A DNA stretch of 41,273 nucleotides. Source: Porphyrobacter sp. TH134 (GTDB lineage Bacteria; Pseudomonadota; Alphaproteobacteria; Sphingomonadales; Sphingomonadaceae). Each line of letters starts with the position of its first letter. Within the stretch, counting starts at the first letter, position 1. Location of the stretch: contig NZ_PKRO01000028.1 in NCBI RefSeq assembly GCF_002855495.1, positions 1 to 41,273 on the forward strand, given 5' to 3'. The translations under genes and the position numbers were made by a program. The notes beneath the pieces were generated by a model. It had not been told where the DNA came from and did no database searches. It saw only the letters and a program-made list of their open reading frames with translations. Shown one piece after another: positions 8,875 through 18,237 of this stretch.

Positions 8875-9689
8875 CCGAGCGTCCTGACCGCCTGATGCCC
8901 CAAGGGGCCGTGGCCTGCGCCATATCCGGGCGCGGCGGTGATTGCCTGCACCACGAATTGCCGCCCCAGCCTGACCGCATGTTCCAGCGGCTGGCCATGG
9001 CCCAGCAGCGTGGCAATCGCTGATGACAGGGTGCAGCCGGTGCCGTGGGTGTGGACTGTGTCGATCCGCGCGTGATCGAAGGCGACCGCCCGCGCGCCCG
9101 GCGCGATCAGAATGTCTGTGACCCGCCCCTGCGCATCGTGATCCGCCACATGCCCGCCTTTGGCCAGCACCGCGGCGCCGGTTGCGTCGGAAAGGTCACT
9201 CGCCGCATCGATCATGTCCTGCGTGCTCGCCAACGGGCGTCCGACAAGGGCGGCAAGTTCGGGCAGGTTCGGCGTCAGCAGCGCCGCGCGCGGGAACAGG
9301 AGCGACTGCATCGCCGCCACCGCATCCGGCGCGATCAGCGCAGCGCCGCTGGTGGCGATCATCACCGGGTCGAGCACGATCGGGGCATCCACCCCCGCCA
9401 GCGCGTCGGCCACGGCGGCGATGACGGCGGCGTCATGCAGCATCCCGATCTTGATCGCATCGACCCCGATGTCATCGATGCACGAGGCGATCTGCTGCGC
9501 GGTCATGGCGGGCGCAATAGGGGCGATCCCCTGCACACCGATGGTGTTTTGCGCCGTGATCGCGGTGATCGCGGTCATGGCGTAGCCGCCCAGCATGGTG
9601 ATGGTCTTGATATCAGCCTGTATCCCGGCGCCGCCGGACGAATCGGAGCCGGCAATGCTGAGAATGCGGGGAGGGATGCGGGTGGTCAT
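8871..9689 (-). CDS. thiD: Hydroxymethylpyrimidine/phosphomethylpyrimidine kinase
   Basis: This 272-residue ribokinase-fold enzyme phosphorylates HMP and HMP-phosphate to the pyrophosphate used for thiamine synthesis. Visible motifs are the substrate-binding IAGSDSSGGAGIQADIKT at the start, IKIGMLHD, VLDPVM, and the anion-hole THGTGCTLSSAIA with the conserved Cys. ATG 9689 has GAGGCGAGGA in front and leaves the family's normal N-terminus. A longer frame upstream has an arginine-rich, non-homologous extension. It lies 70 bp behind the M14-type gene on the same strand and could be read through from that operon. Confidence 0.93.
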   Translation of the reverse strand: MTTRIPPRILSIAGSDSSGGAGIQADIKTITMLGGYAMTAITAITAQNTIGVQGIAPIAPAMTAQQIASCIDDIGVDAIKIGMLHDAAVIAAVADALAGVDAPIVLDPVMIATSGAALIAPDAVAAMQSLLFPRAALLTPNLPELAALVGRPLASTQDMIDAASDLSDATGAAVLAKGGHVADHDAQGRVTDILIAPGARAVAFDHARIDTVHTHGTGCTLSSAIATLLGHGQPLEHAVRLGRQFVVQAITAAPGYGAGHGPLGHQAVRTLG

Positions 9690-9759
9690 GTCCTCGCCTC
9701 TAGCGCGGCGGGGCGCGCGAAGTCGAGGTCGCGGTGGTGCTTGTCGCACGCCGCGCTTG

Positions 9760-10827
9760 TCAGAAGCGGTCCACGGGCACCGCGATGGTCACGACCCCAT
9801 CGCCTGCGGTAACCGGCGGGCCGGTAATGCCGTAAAGCGCATAGCCATCAACCGGTGCAATCAGGCGCTCCACCTCGCGCCCGGCATAGTCGCGGATCGT
9901 GCCGACCAGCTCGCCCTTGGCCAGCATCCGCGGGGCGGTGCTGACCGGATGATAGATCCCGGTGTGGCGGGCGGTGAGCGCGGTTGTGCCCTCAAACAAG
10001 CGCGCTGACACAGCCGGGCCGCGCGTCCGCGGCGCGGTCATGCCCAGCACGCCGAGCGCGCTTTCCACCCCGTTGACGATGGCGGCGACATGCGCGTGAT
10101 CGCGGCTGCCGTTCTGGCCGATTTCGACGAGGATCGTCGGCTTGCCCATCGCTACACCTTGCCGGTTGAGCGAGCGGCCGCTGTCGATCTGCGCCTGCGT
10201 TTCCATGCGATAGCGCACGATATTGGGGAACCCGAAGCCCTGGGCCACCGCCAGCGCCAGCGGGAAATCGGTAGCCAGCGGCCCGCCGTAGGCGCCCACA
10301 AATGCATCCAGAAATTCGGCTCCGTCACCGCTGTGCACGTCCATCAGAAAATCGCAGCGGGCAACCACCTCACGCGCGATCAGGTCGGCGATGCGTTCGG
10401 TCTGCGTGCCCTGGGGGTCGCCGGGAAAGACCCGGTTGAGGTTCTTGCGATCGACGGGATCGACGTTGGGCGAGCGGCCTTCAAAGCCCGGAACATTGGC
10501 GACGCGCACAATGATGAGTGTCCCCTTGATCCGCGCCGGATCGATCCGCTCGGCCAGTTGTTCGGCCGCAAGGATCGGGGCGAATTCAAAGCCGTGGATG
10601 CCGGCCACCACTGCCAGCACCTTGCCCGGCTGGGTGCCATGGATCACGGTGAGCGGGATAAAGGTCGCACCGTCGCGCCCTTCCGGCACGGCTATGCTCA
10701 TGTCAGCGCGGGTGCCCGGCGCGATCATCTCTCCCGCGATGGCGAAAGCGGCAGGGCGCGCGGCTGCGGCCATCGACGGCGCGGCCAGCCACAGCAGCGC
10801 GGCGATAATCAGGCGAAGAGGCATCAT
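9760..10827 (-). CDS. Exported M14-type succinylglutamate desuccinylase/aspartoacylase-family zinc hydrolase
   Basis: A 355-residue protein beginning with a signal peptide (MMPLRLIIAALLWLAAPSMAAAA). It then carries the zinc site of the AstE/AspA branch of M14 carboxypeptidases: H78 and E81 in GIHGFE and H165 in DVHSGD. DRKNLNRVFPG (substrate carboxylate binding) and a likely catalytic Glu in TILVEIGQNG follow. The family cleaves amide bonds to acidic or acyl groups. Its ATG overlaps the TGA of the upstream permease (ATGA), so it is translated with the ABC/TonB operon. This suggests periplasmic processing of whatever that system imports or exports. Substrate unknown. Confidence 0.83.
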   Translation of the reverse strand: MMPLRLIIAALLWLAAPSMAAAARPAAFAIAGEMIAPGTRADMSIAVPEGRDGATFIPLTVIHGTQPGKVLAVVAGIHGFEFAPILAAEQLAERIDPARIKGTLIIVRVANVPGFEGRSPNVDPVDRKNLNRVFPGDPQGTQTERIADLIAREVVARCDFLMDVHSGDGAEFLDAFVGAYGGPLATDFPLALAVAQGFGFPNIVRYRMETQAQIDSGRSLNRQGVAMGKPTILVEIGQNGSRDHAHVAAIVNGVESALGVLGMTAPRTRGPAVSARLFEGTTALTARHTGIYHPVSTAPRMLAKGELVGTIRDYAGREVERLIAPVDGYALYGITGPPVTAGDGVVTIAVPVDRF

Positions 10828-12071
10828 GGCGCCGGATCGTAACGCGGCAGGCCGTCCAGCACCACCGGGTCATACGGCGGATCGCGGAAGAACAGCGGGT
10901 AGTGGAAGGCGCGCAGGCGTGCATGGAAGGCGCGCACGCGGTCTTCATAGGCGATCATGGCGCGGGTATCCGTGCCTGCCAGCCGTTCCAGCCCGCGTTC
11001 GGTGAGCGCGGCGGGTGACAGCAGCGCCGCCCAGCCCGCCGCCCGGTCGCGCGCCAGACGGCCTTGGCGGTAGGCGGTGACGATCGGTTCGGCCTGCTGA
11101 TCGCCCACCTGCTGGAAGGCGTAATACCACTTCCATTCAAACGGTTTTTCGACCGTGCCCAGCGCCCGCCATTCAGGGTGGCGCGCAAGGAATGGGGTCA
11201 TGGTGGCGGCCTTGGGCTTGTCCCAGGCATCGTTCACCGCATCGCGCTGAAGCATCAGGATTTCCGCGCCATCGGGCACCGGCACCGCCGCCTCGATGCC
11301 CGCGCGCGCGGCTGCCGGGATCAGCAGGGCGAGCATCAGCCAGATCCCCACCAGCGCGGCGAGCAGCGCCGGGGGGCTGGCATTGCGCCGCCCCACCACC
11401 GCGATGATTGCCCACCACGCCGCCAGCGATCCGACCACCAGCGCGCTGGCGGCCAGCGCCGCGCCAAAGCCTGCGCCTTCGATGGCCGCGCCAATCCAGA
11501 ACGGGACCAGCAGTGCCAGCGCAAGTCCGCCAAAACGCACCCCGGCGCGCGGCAGCCACAGGCGGCGCGGGGTTCCAGCGCTCGCCACCAGCCAATCATG
11601 CCGTCCCGCCACCCGCTCGCCCGCGCGCAGATCGTGGAGCAGCAGGATCAGCAACAGCGGCGCGACGGCTGCGGCAAGGAAGGCGAAGTCGAACCGTCCG
11701 ATGAGGCCGAAATCGGCGTTGGCGGTGTCGGCCTCGTGGATCTGGCTTTCCAGCGACAGCATTCGCACCCGGTGCAGCCACGGCGCGGTGTCGCGCTGGC
11801 CAAGCGCGGCAAAGGCAAAATCGGATGGCGGCGCATAGGTAAGGTGAAAGGCATCATAGGCCGCATCCCCCCAGGCATCATGCTTGGAGATAGCATTCGC
11901 GCGGTCCTTGGCATCTTCCGCCAGCAGGGCAGCGATTGTCTGGCGCTGTTCGCGGACTTCGGCGATCCCGAACCCGGTTGCCGCTGCCGACAGCAGCAGG
12001 GCGAGCACAATCCACAGCACCGCGCCCCGGTCTTTCGCCAGAAAGCGCGCCTCGCGCAGCAGCGCGTTCAT
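10824..12071 (-). CDS. ABC-2 type permease, DUF3526 family (second subunit)
   Basis: A 415-residue membrane protein. One N-terminal helix (about residues 18-38) is followed by a large extracytoplasmic loop, then a cluster of five hydrophobic segments (about 130-280) and a hydrophilic C-terminal domain rich in Arg and Trp. This is the plan of DUF3526 ABC-2 permeases. Starts and stops overlap its neighbours on both sides by four bases (ATGA). With the preceding permease and ATPase it would form a heterodimeric ABC complex. ABC-2 permeases normally export or extract substrates, which is odd beside an import receptor. Confidence 0.8.
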   Translation of the reverse strand: MNALLREARFLAKDRGAVLWIVLALLLSAAATGFGIAEVREQRQTIAALLAEDAKDRANAISKHDAWGDAAYDAFHLTYAPPSDFAFAALGQRDTAPWLHRVRMLSLESQIHEADTANADFGLIGRFDFAFLAAAVAPLLLILLLHDLRAGERVAGRHDWLVASAGTPRRLWLPRAGVRFGGLALALLVPFWIGAAIEGAGFGAALAASALVVGSLAAWWAIIAVVGRRNASPPALLAALVGIWLMLALLIPAAARAGIEAAVPVPDGAEILMLQRDAVNDAWDKPKAATMTPFLARHPEWRALGTVEKPFEWKWYYAFQQVGDQQAEPIVTAYRQGRLARDRAAGWAALLSPAALTERGLERLAGTDTRAMIAYEDRVRAFHARLRAFHYPLFFRDPPYDPVVLDGLPRYDPAP

Positions 12072-13510
12072 GGCCGAAGCCTCCTTGCGCCCGCACCAAT
12101 CGCACCGCCCAGCACCACCAACCAGCCAAGCAGCACCATGAGCGGCAGGAGCGCGCGGGCGGCACGGACTTCGGCCGGGTCGGGCGCGAAGCGGAAGGCA
12201 TCAAGCAGCCGCCACGATGCGGCATTCACGCGGGTGCGTTGTTCCGCAGCGCTATCGGTGCTGCGCGCAGCGTCATCGGCATAGGTGAGCGCCTTGGCGT
12301 GAAGGTCGTTCAGCCCCTGAACGAAATCGAACCGCAAGCCTTCGCTTTCGCGCAGGAAGCGGTGATGGGTGGCAAGGTCGGTCCCTGCCAGCGTGCGCGA
12401 CGCCGCGCCTATTGCCAATGTCGGGGAAGCGAGCCCGAACCATGTCACGATCCGCGACTGGCTGGCCTCGCGGCGCATCCGGTCTTCGGCAAAGGCGTTC
12501 ATCATGGCGGTCAGTTTCTGCTCCGAATAGCCTGCCACAACGCCGCGCCAGTTGATCGGCAGTTCCTCGACGCTCTGGGCTTCGTATTGTTCGAGCACCT
12601 GCTTTTGCAGCGCGTCAAAGGCGGGGTCGGCAGCGTTGTGGCCATCGCCAAGCTTGCGCTGCTGGCTGAGCATGACGAGATCGCTCTCGATCTTGCCCGG
12701 GGCATCGATCATGGCGCTGGCGGTGTTGATGGCGACGCGCGGCACAATCAGGGCGACCAGCAGCCAGATCAGCACCAGCAGGCCCAGCGCGACGCTGCGC
12801 TGGCGCACCCATAGCGACACCGCCAGCACCAGCGCGCACCACACCGCAAGATAGAGGCCGTAGCCGGCCACCAGCGCCGCCGCCGCGCTTGCCTGCGATG
12901 CTTCGGCGCGGGCGGCGGTGAACAGGGCCAGCCCGGCCAGCGGCAGCAGAAACACGCCCGCGATCCCCGCCAGCGCCAGCGCCTTGCCGCCCGCAATGGC
13001 GCGGCCCGATTGCCCCTGCGCCAGCAGCACCGCCAGCGTGCCGCTTTCACGCTCGCGCAGCACCACGCCGTGGCCGATCACGATCAGCAGCAGCGGCAGC
13101 AGCAGTTGGTAGATATTGGCCGGCGTCAGCGCGGCACACCCGCCAAGGTCGGCGCCCGCGCGCGTATCGGCGAACATGGCGGTGTTCTGGCGGTGCCCTT
13201 CGAGGAAGATCGACTGGCCGGTCACCGCATCCACACCGGGATCGAAAGCGGCCAGCGGCGGGGGCGTGCGGAAGGCGTAGTGCCCATAATGGACCATCCG
13301 GTGCGGATGGCGATCAGGCTGGGCGAAGAAGGTCGCCTCAGCGCTGGCCTGCCGGTCGGCGCGGCGTTCGGCTTCGGCGGTGACCCGCAGCGCTGTCAGA
13401 ACACTGGTGACGACGATCAGCACGGCAATGATCAGCCCCGCCAGCAGCACCACGCGCGAACGGGCCCACAGCCGCCATTCCTCGCGCGCGATCCGCCACA
13501 TCGCGCTCAT
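12068..13510 (-). CDS. ABC-2 type permease, DUF3526 family (first subunit)
   Basis: A 480-residue permease with the same layout as the next gene: MSAMWRIAREEWRLWARSR, one helix, a soluble periplasmic-type region (about 45-145), several hydrophobic segments beginning LLLPLLLIVIGHGVVLRERESGTLAVLLAQ, and a final helix near the C-terminus. ATG 13510 overlaps the ATPase stop as ATGA. A longer frame upstream only runs antisense-like over the ATPase gene and was not used. The motif LRERESGTLAVLL is characteristic of ABC-2 subunits. Together with the second permease it probably forms the membrane channel. Confidence 0.82.
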   Translation of the reverse strand: MSAMWRIAREEWRLWARSRVVLLAGLIIAVLIVVTSVLTALRVTAEAERRADRQASAEATFFAQPDRHPHRMVHYGHYAFRTPPPLAAFDPGVDAVTGQSIFLEGHRQNTAMFADTRAGADLGGCAALTPANIYQLLLPLLLIVIGHGVVLRERESGTLAVLLAQGQSGRAIAGGKALALAGIAGVFLLPLAGLALFTAARAEASQASAAAALVAGYGLYLAVWCALVLAVSLWVRQRSVALGLLVLIWLLVALIVPRVAINTASAMIDAPGKIESDLVMLSQQRKLGDGHNAADPAFDALQKQVLEQYEAQSVEELPINWRGVVAGYSEQKLTAMMNAFAEDRMRREASQSRIVTWFGLASPTLAIGAASRTLAGTDLATHHRFLRESEGLRFDFVQGLNDLHAKALTYADDAARSTDSAAEQRTRVNAASWRLLDAFRFAPDPAEVRAARALLPLMVLLGWLVVLGGAIGAGARRLRP

Positions 13511-14229
13511 GCTGCCTCGCGCGCAGCAAAGGCCGCGTGGACGGTTTCGGTATCGATCCGCCCGCCAGCGTCGCTGGCCGCGAAGCTGCCCACCAGCCTG
13601 CCGCCGCGCAGCAAGCCCACCCGGTCTGCCACCTGGCACGCACCATAAACGTCATGCGTCACCATCAGCACCGTGCGTCCTGCCGCAGCGAGCGCCTGCA
13701 CCATCGCATGAAATTCGTCGATCGCGACCGGATCGAGGCCTGATGTCGGCTCGTCCAGCAGCAAGATCGGCGTGTCGCGCAGCAGCGCCAGCGCAATCGC
13801 GGTCTTCTGGCGCATCCCTTTGGAATAGGACTGCATCCGCCGCTGGCGCGCCTCTGTGGGCAGCGCGACCTGATCGAGCGCCGCGTCGAGCGCCGCGCGG
13901 CTGACCTTGCGCCCGGCCAGATCGAGGAAATAGCCAAGGTTTTCGTATGCATTGAGGTGGCCGTAAAGCGATGCGGCCTCGGGCAGATAGGCAATCTTCG
14001 CACGGGCCGCCTCGACATCATCGCCCACCGAACGGCCCGCCACCAGCACGTCGCCCGCGGTTGGCTGGAGGAAGCCGAGGAAGGTCAACAGCGTGGTCGA
14101 TTTGCCCGCACCATTGCCGCCCAGCAGGGCAAAGACCTCGCCCGGCGCGATAGCGAAGGACACATCGTTCAGCACCGCTGCGCCATCACGCATGACGACC
14201 AGCGAACGGGCTTCGAGGGTGGGGGTCAT
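13507..14229 (-). CDS. ABC transporter ATP-binding protein
   Basis: A 240-residue ATPase with all nucleotide-binding motifs: Walker A GGNGAGKST at residues 37-45, signature YSKGMRQ, Walker B ILLLDEP followed by TSGLDP, and the switch His in MVTHD. It resembles the ATPases paired with ABC-2 (Nod/Nos/Gld-like) permeases. ATG 14229 lies 22 bp behind the receptor stop, with AAGGAC in front. It should energise the two DUF3526 permeases encoded next, whose genes overlap it in sequence. Confidence 0.92.
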   Translation of the reverse strand: MTPTLEARSLVVMRDGAAVLNDVSFAIAPGEVFALLGGNGAGKSTTLLTFLGFLQPTAGDVLVAGRSVGDDVEAARAKIAYLPEAASLYGHLNAYENLGYFLDLAGRKVSRAALDAALDQVALPTEARQRRMQSYSKGMRQKTAIALALLRDTPILLLDEPTSGLDPVAIDEFHAMVQALAAAGRTVLMVTHDVYGACQVADRVGLLRGGRLVGSFAASDAGGRIDTETVHAAFAAREAA

Positions 14230-14251
14230 CGGCAGGTGTCCTTGCTTTGTA

Positions 14252-16492
14252 TCAAAACGCGCCCCGCACCCCGATCGATGCCGTGCGCGGTGCCCCCGGC
14301 TGCACCCACAACGGGGCATAGCTGTTGGCGTACCAGCGGGCATCGAACAGGTTCTGGACGGCGGCGAAAACGGTGAGGCCTTCTATGGGCTGAACCTCAC
14401 CGAACAACCGCACCAGCGTGTGTGCGGGCAGGGTAAAGGCGGTCCCGGTCTCGCCCGAACGCTCGCCCACATATTGCACCCCCGCGCCCAGCGACGCCGC
14501 GCGCCCGGCGACGGCAAAGCGCTTGCTCGCCTGCGCATTGATGGTGTGATCGGGAATATTGATCAGCGGATCGCCCGGGCGGATCTGGAAGTTGAAATTG
14601 GGTTCCAGCAGGGTCGAGCGTGCCTCGGCATCGATATAGGCGTAGCTCACCAGCACATCGACATCGCCCGGCAACTGGCCCGCCAGATCGAACTCCACCC
14701 CGCGGCTGCGGGCCTTGCCGATGGCGACCGAAAAGCCCGGATTGCCGGTATCGCTGGCCAGCACATTGTCCTTGTTCAGCTGGAACACCGCCAAGGTGCC
14801 GTTGAGCTTGCCGCCCAGCGCCGTCAGCTTGATGCCGACTTCCTTGGAGATGCTGGTTTCCGGATCGAAGATCGCGCCGGTTACGTCCGTGCCGATATTG
14901 GCGCGGAAGCCTTCGCCGTAAGCGGCATACAGGGTCAGCGGGGCGCTGACTTCGTAGACGATCCCGGCCTGCGGGCTGAACCGGCCTGCGCTGCGGCGGC
15001 TGTCGATGCCGGTCAGCCGGTTGAGCGTGCGCAGCGACACATCGTCATACCGCCCGCCGATGCGCACCTGCAACCGGTCCGTCAGCGCGATCTGATCCTG
15101 CACGAACAGGCCGGTGGAACGCTGCACATCCAGCCGATCATTCTGCGGGCCCGGCGTGGGCAAGGGGAAGCGGCCATAGACCGGGTTCAGGACATCAATC
15201 ACATAGCCGGCCTGATCGGACGGATTGCCGCTCAGCGGTGGAGGGCGGAAACGGCCGAACTGCTGGTCATTGTCGAACTGGTCGTGATCCGCGCCGATCA
15301 GGATGCGGTGGGTCAGCCCGCCCGTCTGGAACGTCCCGGACAATTCAGCGCGGATCACCCATTGCTGCGAATCATACACGCGCGAGCGGCGCTGGCGCGA
15401 GAGCGAGCGTCCGTCGCGCAGCAGCTTTTGGCGCGATGCCACCAGCTCGGCGTCCGAAGAAAAGCCGGTGAGCAGCGTATCGCGCAGGCTTGCGCCCACC
15501 AGCAGGCTCCAATCGGGGGTGAAATCATGCTGCACGCGCAGCTGGTGGCCGGTCGCGCGCGCCACATGATCGCCGTCCCCCGGCTCGCCCAGAAAGCGGC
15601 TGCGCGGCACGGTATCGAAGTCGCCGTTCAGCACCACGATGCCGCGATCAAACGGCGTTTCAACCCGGGTATATTCAAGGTCATAGGTAACGCGCGTGTT
15701 CGGCCCGATGGCAAGGCCGACCGATGGCAAAAAGCCCCAGCGGCGCTGATCGACCGTATCGCGGAAGGTATCGCCGTCTTCGGCATAGGCGATCAGGCGC
15801 GCCGTTAATCCGCCGGTCAAAGCGATGTTGAGATCGGCCTCACCGCGCACCCGGTCAAAGCTGCCATACTGGACCAGCGCGCTGCCGAAGCTGCGCCCGA
15901 TTTCGGCCTGTCGGGTAACGATATTGACCGTGCCGCCCGGTTCCCCGCGCCCGAGCAGCGCGGCAGCCGGGCCTTTGAGTACCTCAATCCGTTCGATCCC
16001 GGCCACATCGCGCGGCCCGCCAAACCCGCGCCCGCCGTTGAAGCCGTTGACGAGGTAGCCGGTCGGAATGTTTTCGTCCCCGGCAAATCCGCGCACGGCA
16101 AAGGCATCGAACAACCCGCCCAGCGAGTTTTGCCGCGACACCGAAGCGTTGAGATCAAGCGCATCGGTCAGCCGCAGAAAGTTGTTCTGCCGGATCGCGG
16201 TATCCTCGATCACGGCGATCGACTGCGGGATTTCGCGAAGGGCAAAATCGCCGCGATAGGGCTGGCGCACGCCGACGATCGTGATCTCGCCCTCAGGCGC
16301 GGGCGCCTCGGCCTCGCCTTGCGCCTCTGCTGATGTGATGGCCGCGCTGTCATTGGCGGATAGAGCGGCGGCGAGCGCCATCAGGCTGATTGTCAGGCTC
16401 AAACGATGGTTCCGTGCGCAATGCCAGACGGGCGCTGGCCCCGGCGGTGGTGTCCGCTGGCGCAGATGCATCAGACGCATGGCTGGCGTCAA
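14252..16492 (-). CDS. TonB-dependent siderophore receptor
   Basis: A 746-residue outer-membrane receptor (FhuA/FoxA-like class). A hydrophobic signal region (SLTISLMALAAALSANDSAA) is followed by a TonB-box-like EGEITIVGV. The plug has REIPQSIAVIED, the FAVRGFAGDE segment and GIERIEVLKGPAAALLGRGEPGGTVNIVTR. A long beta-barrel ends in the aromatic RGAF expected of outer-membrane proteins. The true start is uncertain: the first ATG is at 16492, others are at 16480 and 16471, and none has a clear ribosome site. It heads the operon with the ABC genes. A Fur-like sequence just upstream suggests iron control. The ligand is unknown; 'siderophore' is the family assignment. Confidence 0.88.
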   Translation of the reverse strand: MTPAMRLMHLRQRTPPPGPAPVWHCARNHRLSLTISLMALAAALSANDSAAITSAEAQGEAEAPAPEGEITIVGVRQPYRGDFALREIPQSIAVIEDTAIRQNNFLRLTDALDLNASVSRQNSLGGLFDAFAVRGFAGDENIPTGYLVNGFNGGRGFGGPRDVAGIERIEVLKGPAAALLGRGEPGGTVNIVTRQAEIGRSFGSALVQYGSFDRVRGEADLNIALTGGLTARLIAYAEDGDTFRDTVDQRRWGFLPSVGLAIGPNTRVTYDLEYTRVETPFDRGIVVLNGDFDTVPRSRFLGEPGDGDHVARATGHQLRVQHDFTPDWSLLVGASLRDTLLTGFSSDAELVASRQKLLRDGRSLSRQRRSRVYDSQQWVIRAELSGTFQTGGLTHRILIGADHDQFDNDQQFGRFRPPPLSGNPSDQAGYVIDVLNPVYGRFPLPTPGPQNDRLDVQRSTGLFVQDQIALTDRLQVRIGGRYDDVSLRTLNRLTGIDSRRSAGRFSPQAGIVYEVSAPLTLYAAYGEGFRANIGTDVTGAIFDPETSISKEVGIKLTALGGKLNGTLAVFQLNKDNVLASDTGNPGFSVAIGKARSRGVEFDLAGQLPGDVDVLVSYAYIDAEARSTLLEPNFNFQIRPGDPLINIPDHTINAQASKRFAVAGRAASLGAGVQYVGERSGETGTAFTLPAHTLVRLFGEVQPIEGLTVFAAVQNLFDARWYANSYAPLWVQPGAPRTASIGVRGAF

Positions 16493-16495
16493 CGA

Positions 16496-16514
16496 GAAAT
16501 GTTATATCATTATT
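16496..16514. promoter_or_regulatory. Candidate Fur box
   Basis: GAAATGTTATATCATTATT matches the 19-bp Fur consensus at 11 positions, with one half (ATCATTAT) intact. It lies just upstream of the siderophore receptor, where iron repression would be expected. Confidence 0.4.
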
Positions 16515-16567
16515 TGGGGCCGCTCAGAACGTGGCCCGTGCACGGCGGTCTGCGATGATGAGAGGGG

Positions 16568-16792
16568 TCAGCCCTTGTGTCGGCGCTGGGTGGAAGGCGG
16601 ATGCTTCGCGTGGAGCGCCTTGGCCCTCGTCGGGCGGTCCATCAGTTCGCCGCCGCAATTGGGGCAGGCATCGTCCAGATCCTCGGCGCATTCCGCGCAG
16701 AACGTGCATTCAAACGAACAGATAAAGGCACCCGGCGCTTCGGCGGGAAGGCCGATACCGCACATTTCGCAATCGGGACGCATTTCCAGCAT
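16568..16792 (-). CDS. DUF1272 small zinc-ribbon protein
   Basis: A 74-residue protein with eight cysteines as CxxC and CxxxC pairs: C8/C11, C25/C29, C32/C35 and C43/C46. It opens MLEMRPDCEMCG and contains ECTFCAECA and CPNCGGEL, the pattern of the DUF1272 family. The tail is basic (KHPPSTQRRHKG). It begins 11 bp behind the glmM stop and is probably in its transcript. The cysteines suggest two zinc-binding knuckles; no activity is known. Confidence 0.85.
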   Translation of the reverse strand: MLEMRPDCEMCGIGLPAEAPGAFICSFECTFCAECAEDLDDACPNCGGELMDRPTRAKALHAKHPPSTQRRHKG

Positions 16793-16803
16793 CGCAAGAC
16801 CTC

Positions 16804-18141
16804 CTAAGCCGCCGCGTGAACCGCCTCGCAGATGGCATCCACCACCTGTTCGACCTGGCTCTGGTCGTCTCCTTCCGCCATCACCCGGATCACCGGTTCC
16901 GTGCCTGAAGGGCGGATGACAAGGCGGCCCTTGCCTGCCAGCGCGGCCTCGGCCTCGGCGATCACGGCTTTAACGCGGGCGTTGTCGAGCGGCTTGCCGC
17001 CTTCGTAGCGCACGTTCTTCAGAAGCTGCGGCACCGGATCAAACACATGGAGCAATTCGCTTGCCGGTTTGCCCGACCGAACGAGGCTCGCCAGCACGCG
17101 CAGCGCGGCCACGGTGCCATCGCCTGTGGTCCCGTAATCCAGCAGGATCATGTGGCCCGATTGTTCGCCGCCGACATTGTACCCGCCCGCCTTCATCGCT
17201 TCGAGCACATAGCGATCGCCCACTTTGGCGCGCACCAGATCAAGCCCCCGGCCCGCCAGATAGCGTTCAAGGCCAAGATTGCTCATCACGGTTGCCACGA
17301 TCCCGCCGCCGCGCAGGCTTCCGCGGTCCTGCATCCGGCCTGCGATCAGCGCCATGATCTGATCGCCATCGACAGCGCGGCCCTTTTCATCAACCACGAT
17401 CAGCCGGTCGGCGTCACCATCAAGCGCAATGCCGATATCTGCGCCTTCCTCGACCACCTTGGCTTGCAGCGCGGCAATGGCGGTCGATCCGACGCCGTCG
17501 TTGATGTTGATCCCGTTGGGCGACACGCCAAGGGCGACGACCTCCGCACCCAGCTCCCAGATAGCCGACGGCGCGACCTGATAGGCCGCCCCATTGGCGC
17601 AATCGACCACCACCTTCAGTCCATCAAAGCGGATTTCGGACGCGACCGAATCCTTGACCGCGTGGATATAACGCCCGCGCGCATCCTCGATCCGGCGCGC
17701 GCGGCCGATGCGTTCTGCGGGCACCAGCGGGATGTCGGTTTCCATCAGGCGTTCGATTTCCGCTTCGGCCTCGTCCGACAGCTTGAAGCCGTCAGGGCCG
17801 AACAGCTTGATCCCGTTGTCAGCGAACAGGTTGTGGCTGGCAGAGATCATCACACCCAGATCGGCGCGCATTTCGCGGGTCAGCAACGCGATGGCGGGGG
17901 TGGGCAGGGGGCCGGTCATGATGACGTCGATCCCGACACTGGTGAAGCCTGCCACCAGCGCGCTTTCCATCATGTAGCCCGACAGGCGCGTGTCCTTGCC
18001 GATCACCACCCGGTGTCGGTGCCCGCCGCGCACGAAGTGGCGTCCGGCGGCCTGCCCGACCTTCATCGCGGTGGCCGCTGTCATCACGCCCGCATTGGTG
18101 CGGCCCCTGATCCCGTCGGTCCCGAACAGCTTGCGTGTCAT
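16804..18141 (-). CDS. glmM: Phosphoglucosamine mutase
   Basis: A 445-residue enzyme converting glucosamine-6-phosphate to glucosamine-1-phosphate, on the route to UDP-GlcNAc for peptidoglycan and lipid A. It starts [13 protein letters not shown]. The phosphorylated serine is S102 in MISASHN, the metal loop is ALDGDADR, the sugar-binding segment is GGEQSGH, and the phosphate-binding loop is [15 protein letters not shown] near the C-terminus. Length and motifs are fully standard. The DUF1272 gene follows closely. Confidence 0.96.
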   Translation of the reverse strand: MTRKLFGTDGIRGRTNAGVMTAATAMKVGQAAGRHFVRGGHRHRVVIGKDTRLSGYMMESALVAGFTSVGIDVIMTGPLPTPAIALLTREMRADLGVMISASHNLFADNGIKLFGPDGFKLSDEAEAEIERLMETDIPLVPAERIGRARRIEDARGRYIHAVKDSVASEIRFDGLKVVVDCANGAAYQVAPSAIWELGAEVVALGVSPNGININDGVGSTAIAALQAKVVEEGADIGIALDGDADRLIVVDEKGRAVDGDQIMALIAGRMQDRGSLRGGGIVATVMSNLGLERYLAGRGLDLVRAKVGDRYVLEAMKAGGYNVGGEQSGHMILLDYGTTGDGTVAALRVLASLVRSGKPASELLHVFDPVPQLLKNVRYEGGKPLDNARVKAVIAEAEAALAGKGRLVIRPSGTEPVIRVMAEGDDQSQVEQVVDAICEAVHAAA

Positions 18142-18237
18142 TGAATCCTGCCCCGTCCTGCTGGGAATGTTGTCTCGCGCTTGTGGCGCGGTTATCGCAC
18201 AATGTGAAGGGCGAGAGGCCCGTTAAAGGATAGGCTG

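Noticed and set aside
9690..9749. Longer N-terminus for thiD
   Set aside because: The extra residues are Arg/Pro-rich and not family-like; ATG 9689 has its own ribosome site.
14093..15808. 571-codon open frame antisense to the TonB receptor
   Set aside because: Receptor plug and barrel motifs on the minus strand are clear; the plus frame is compositional.
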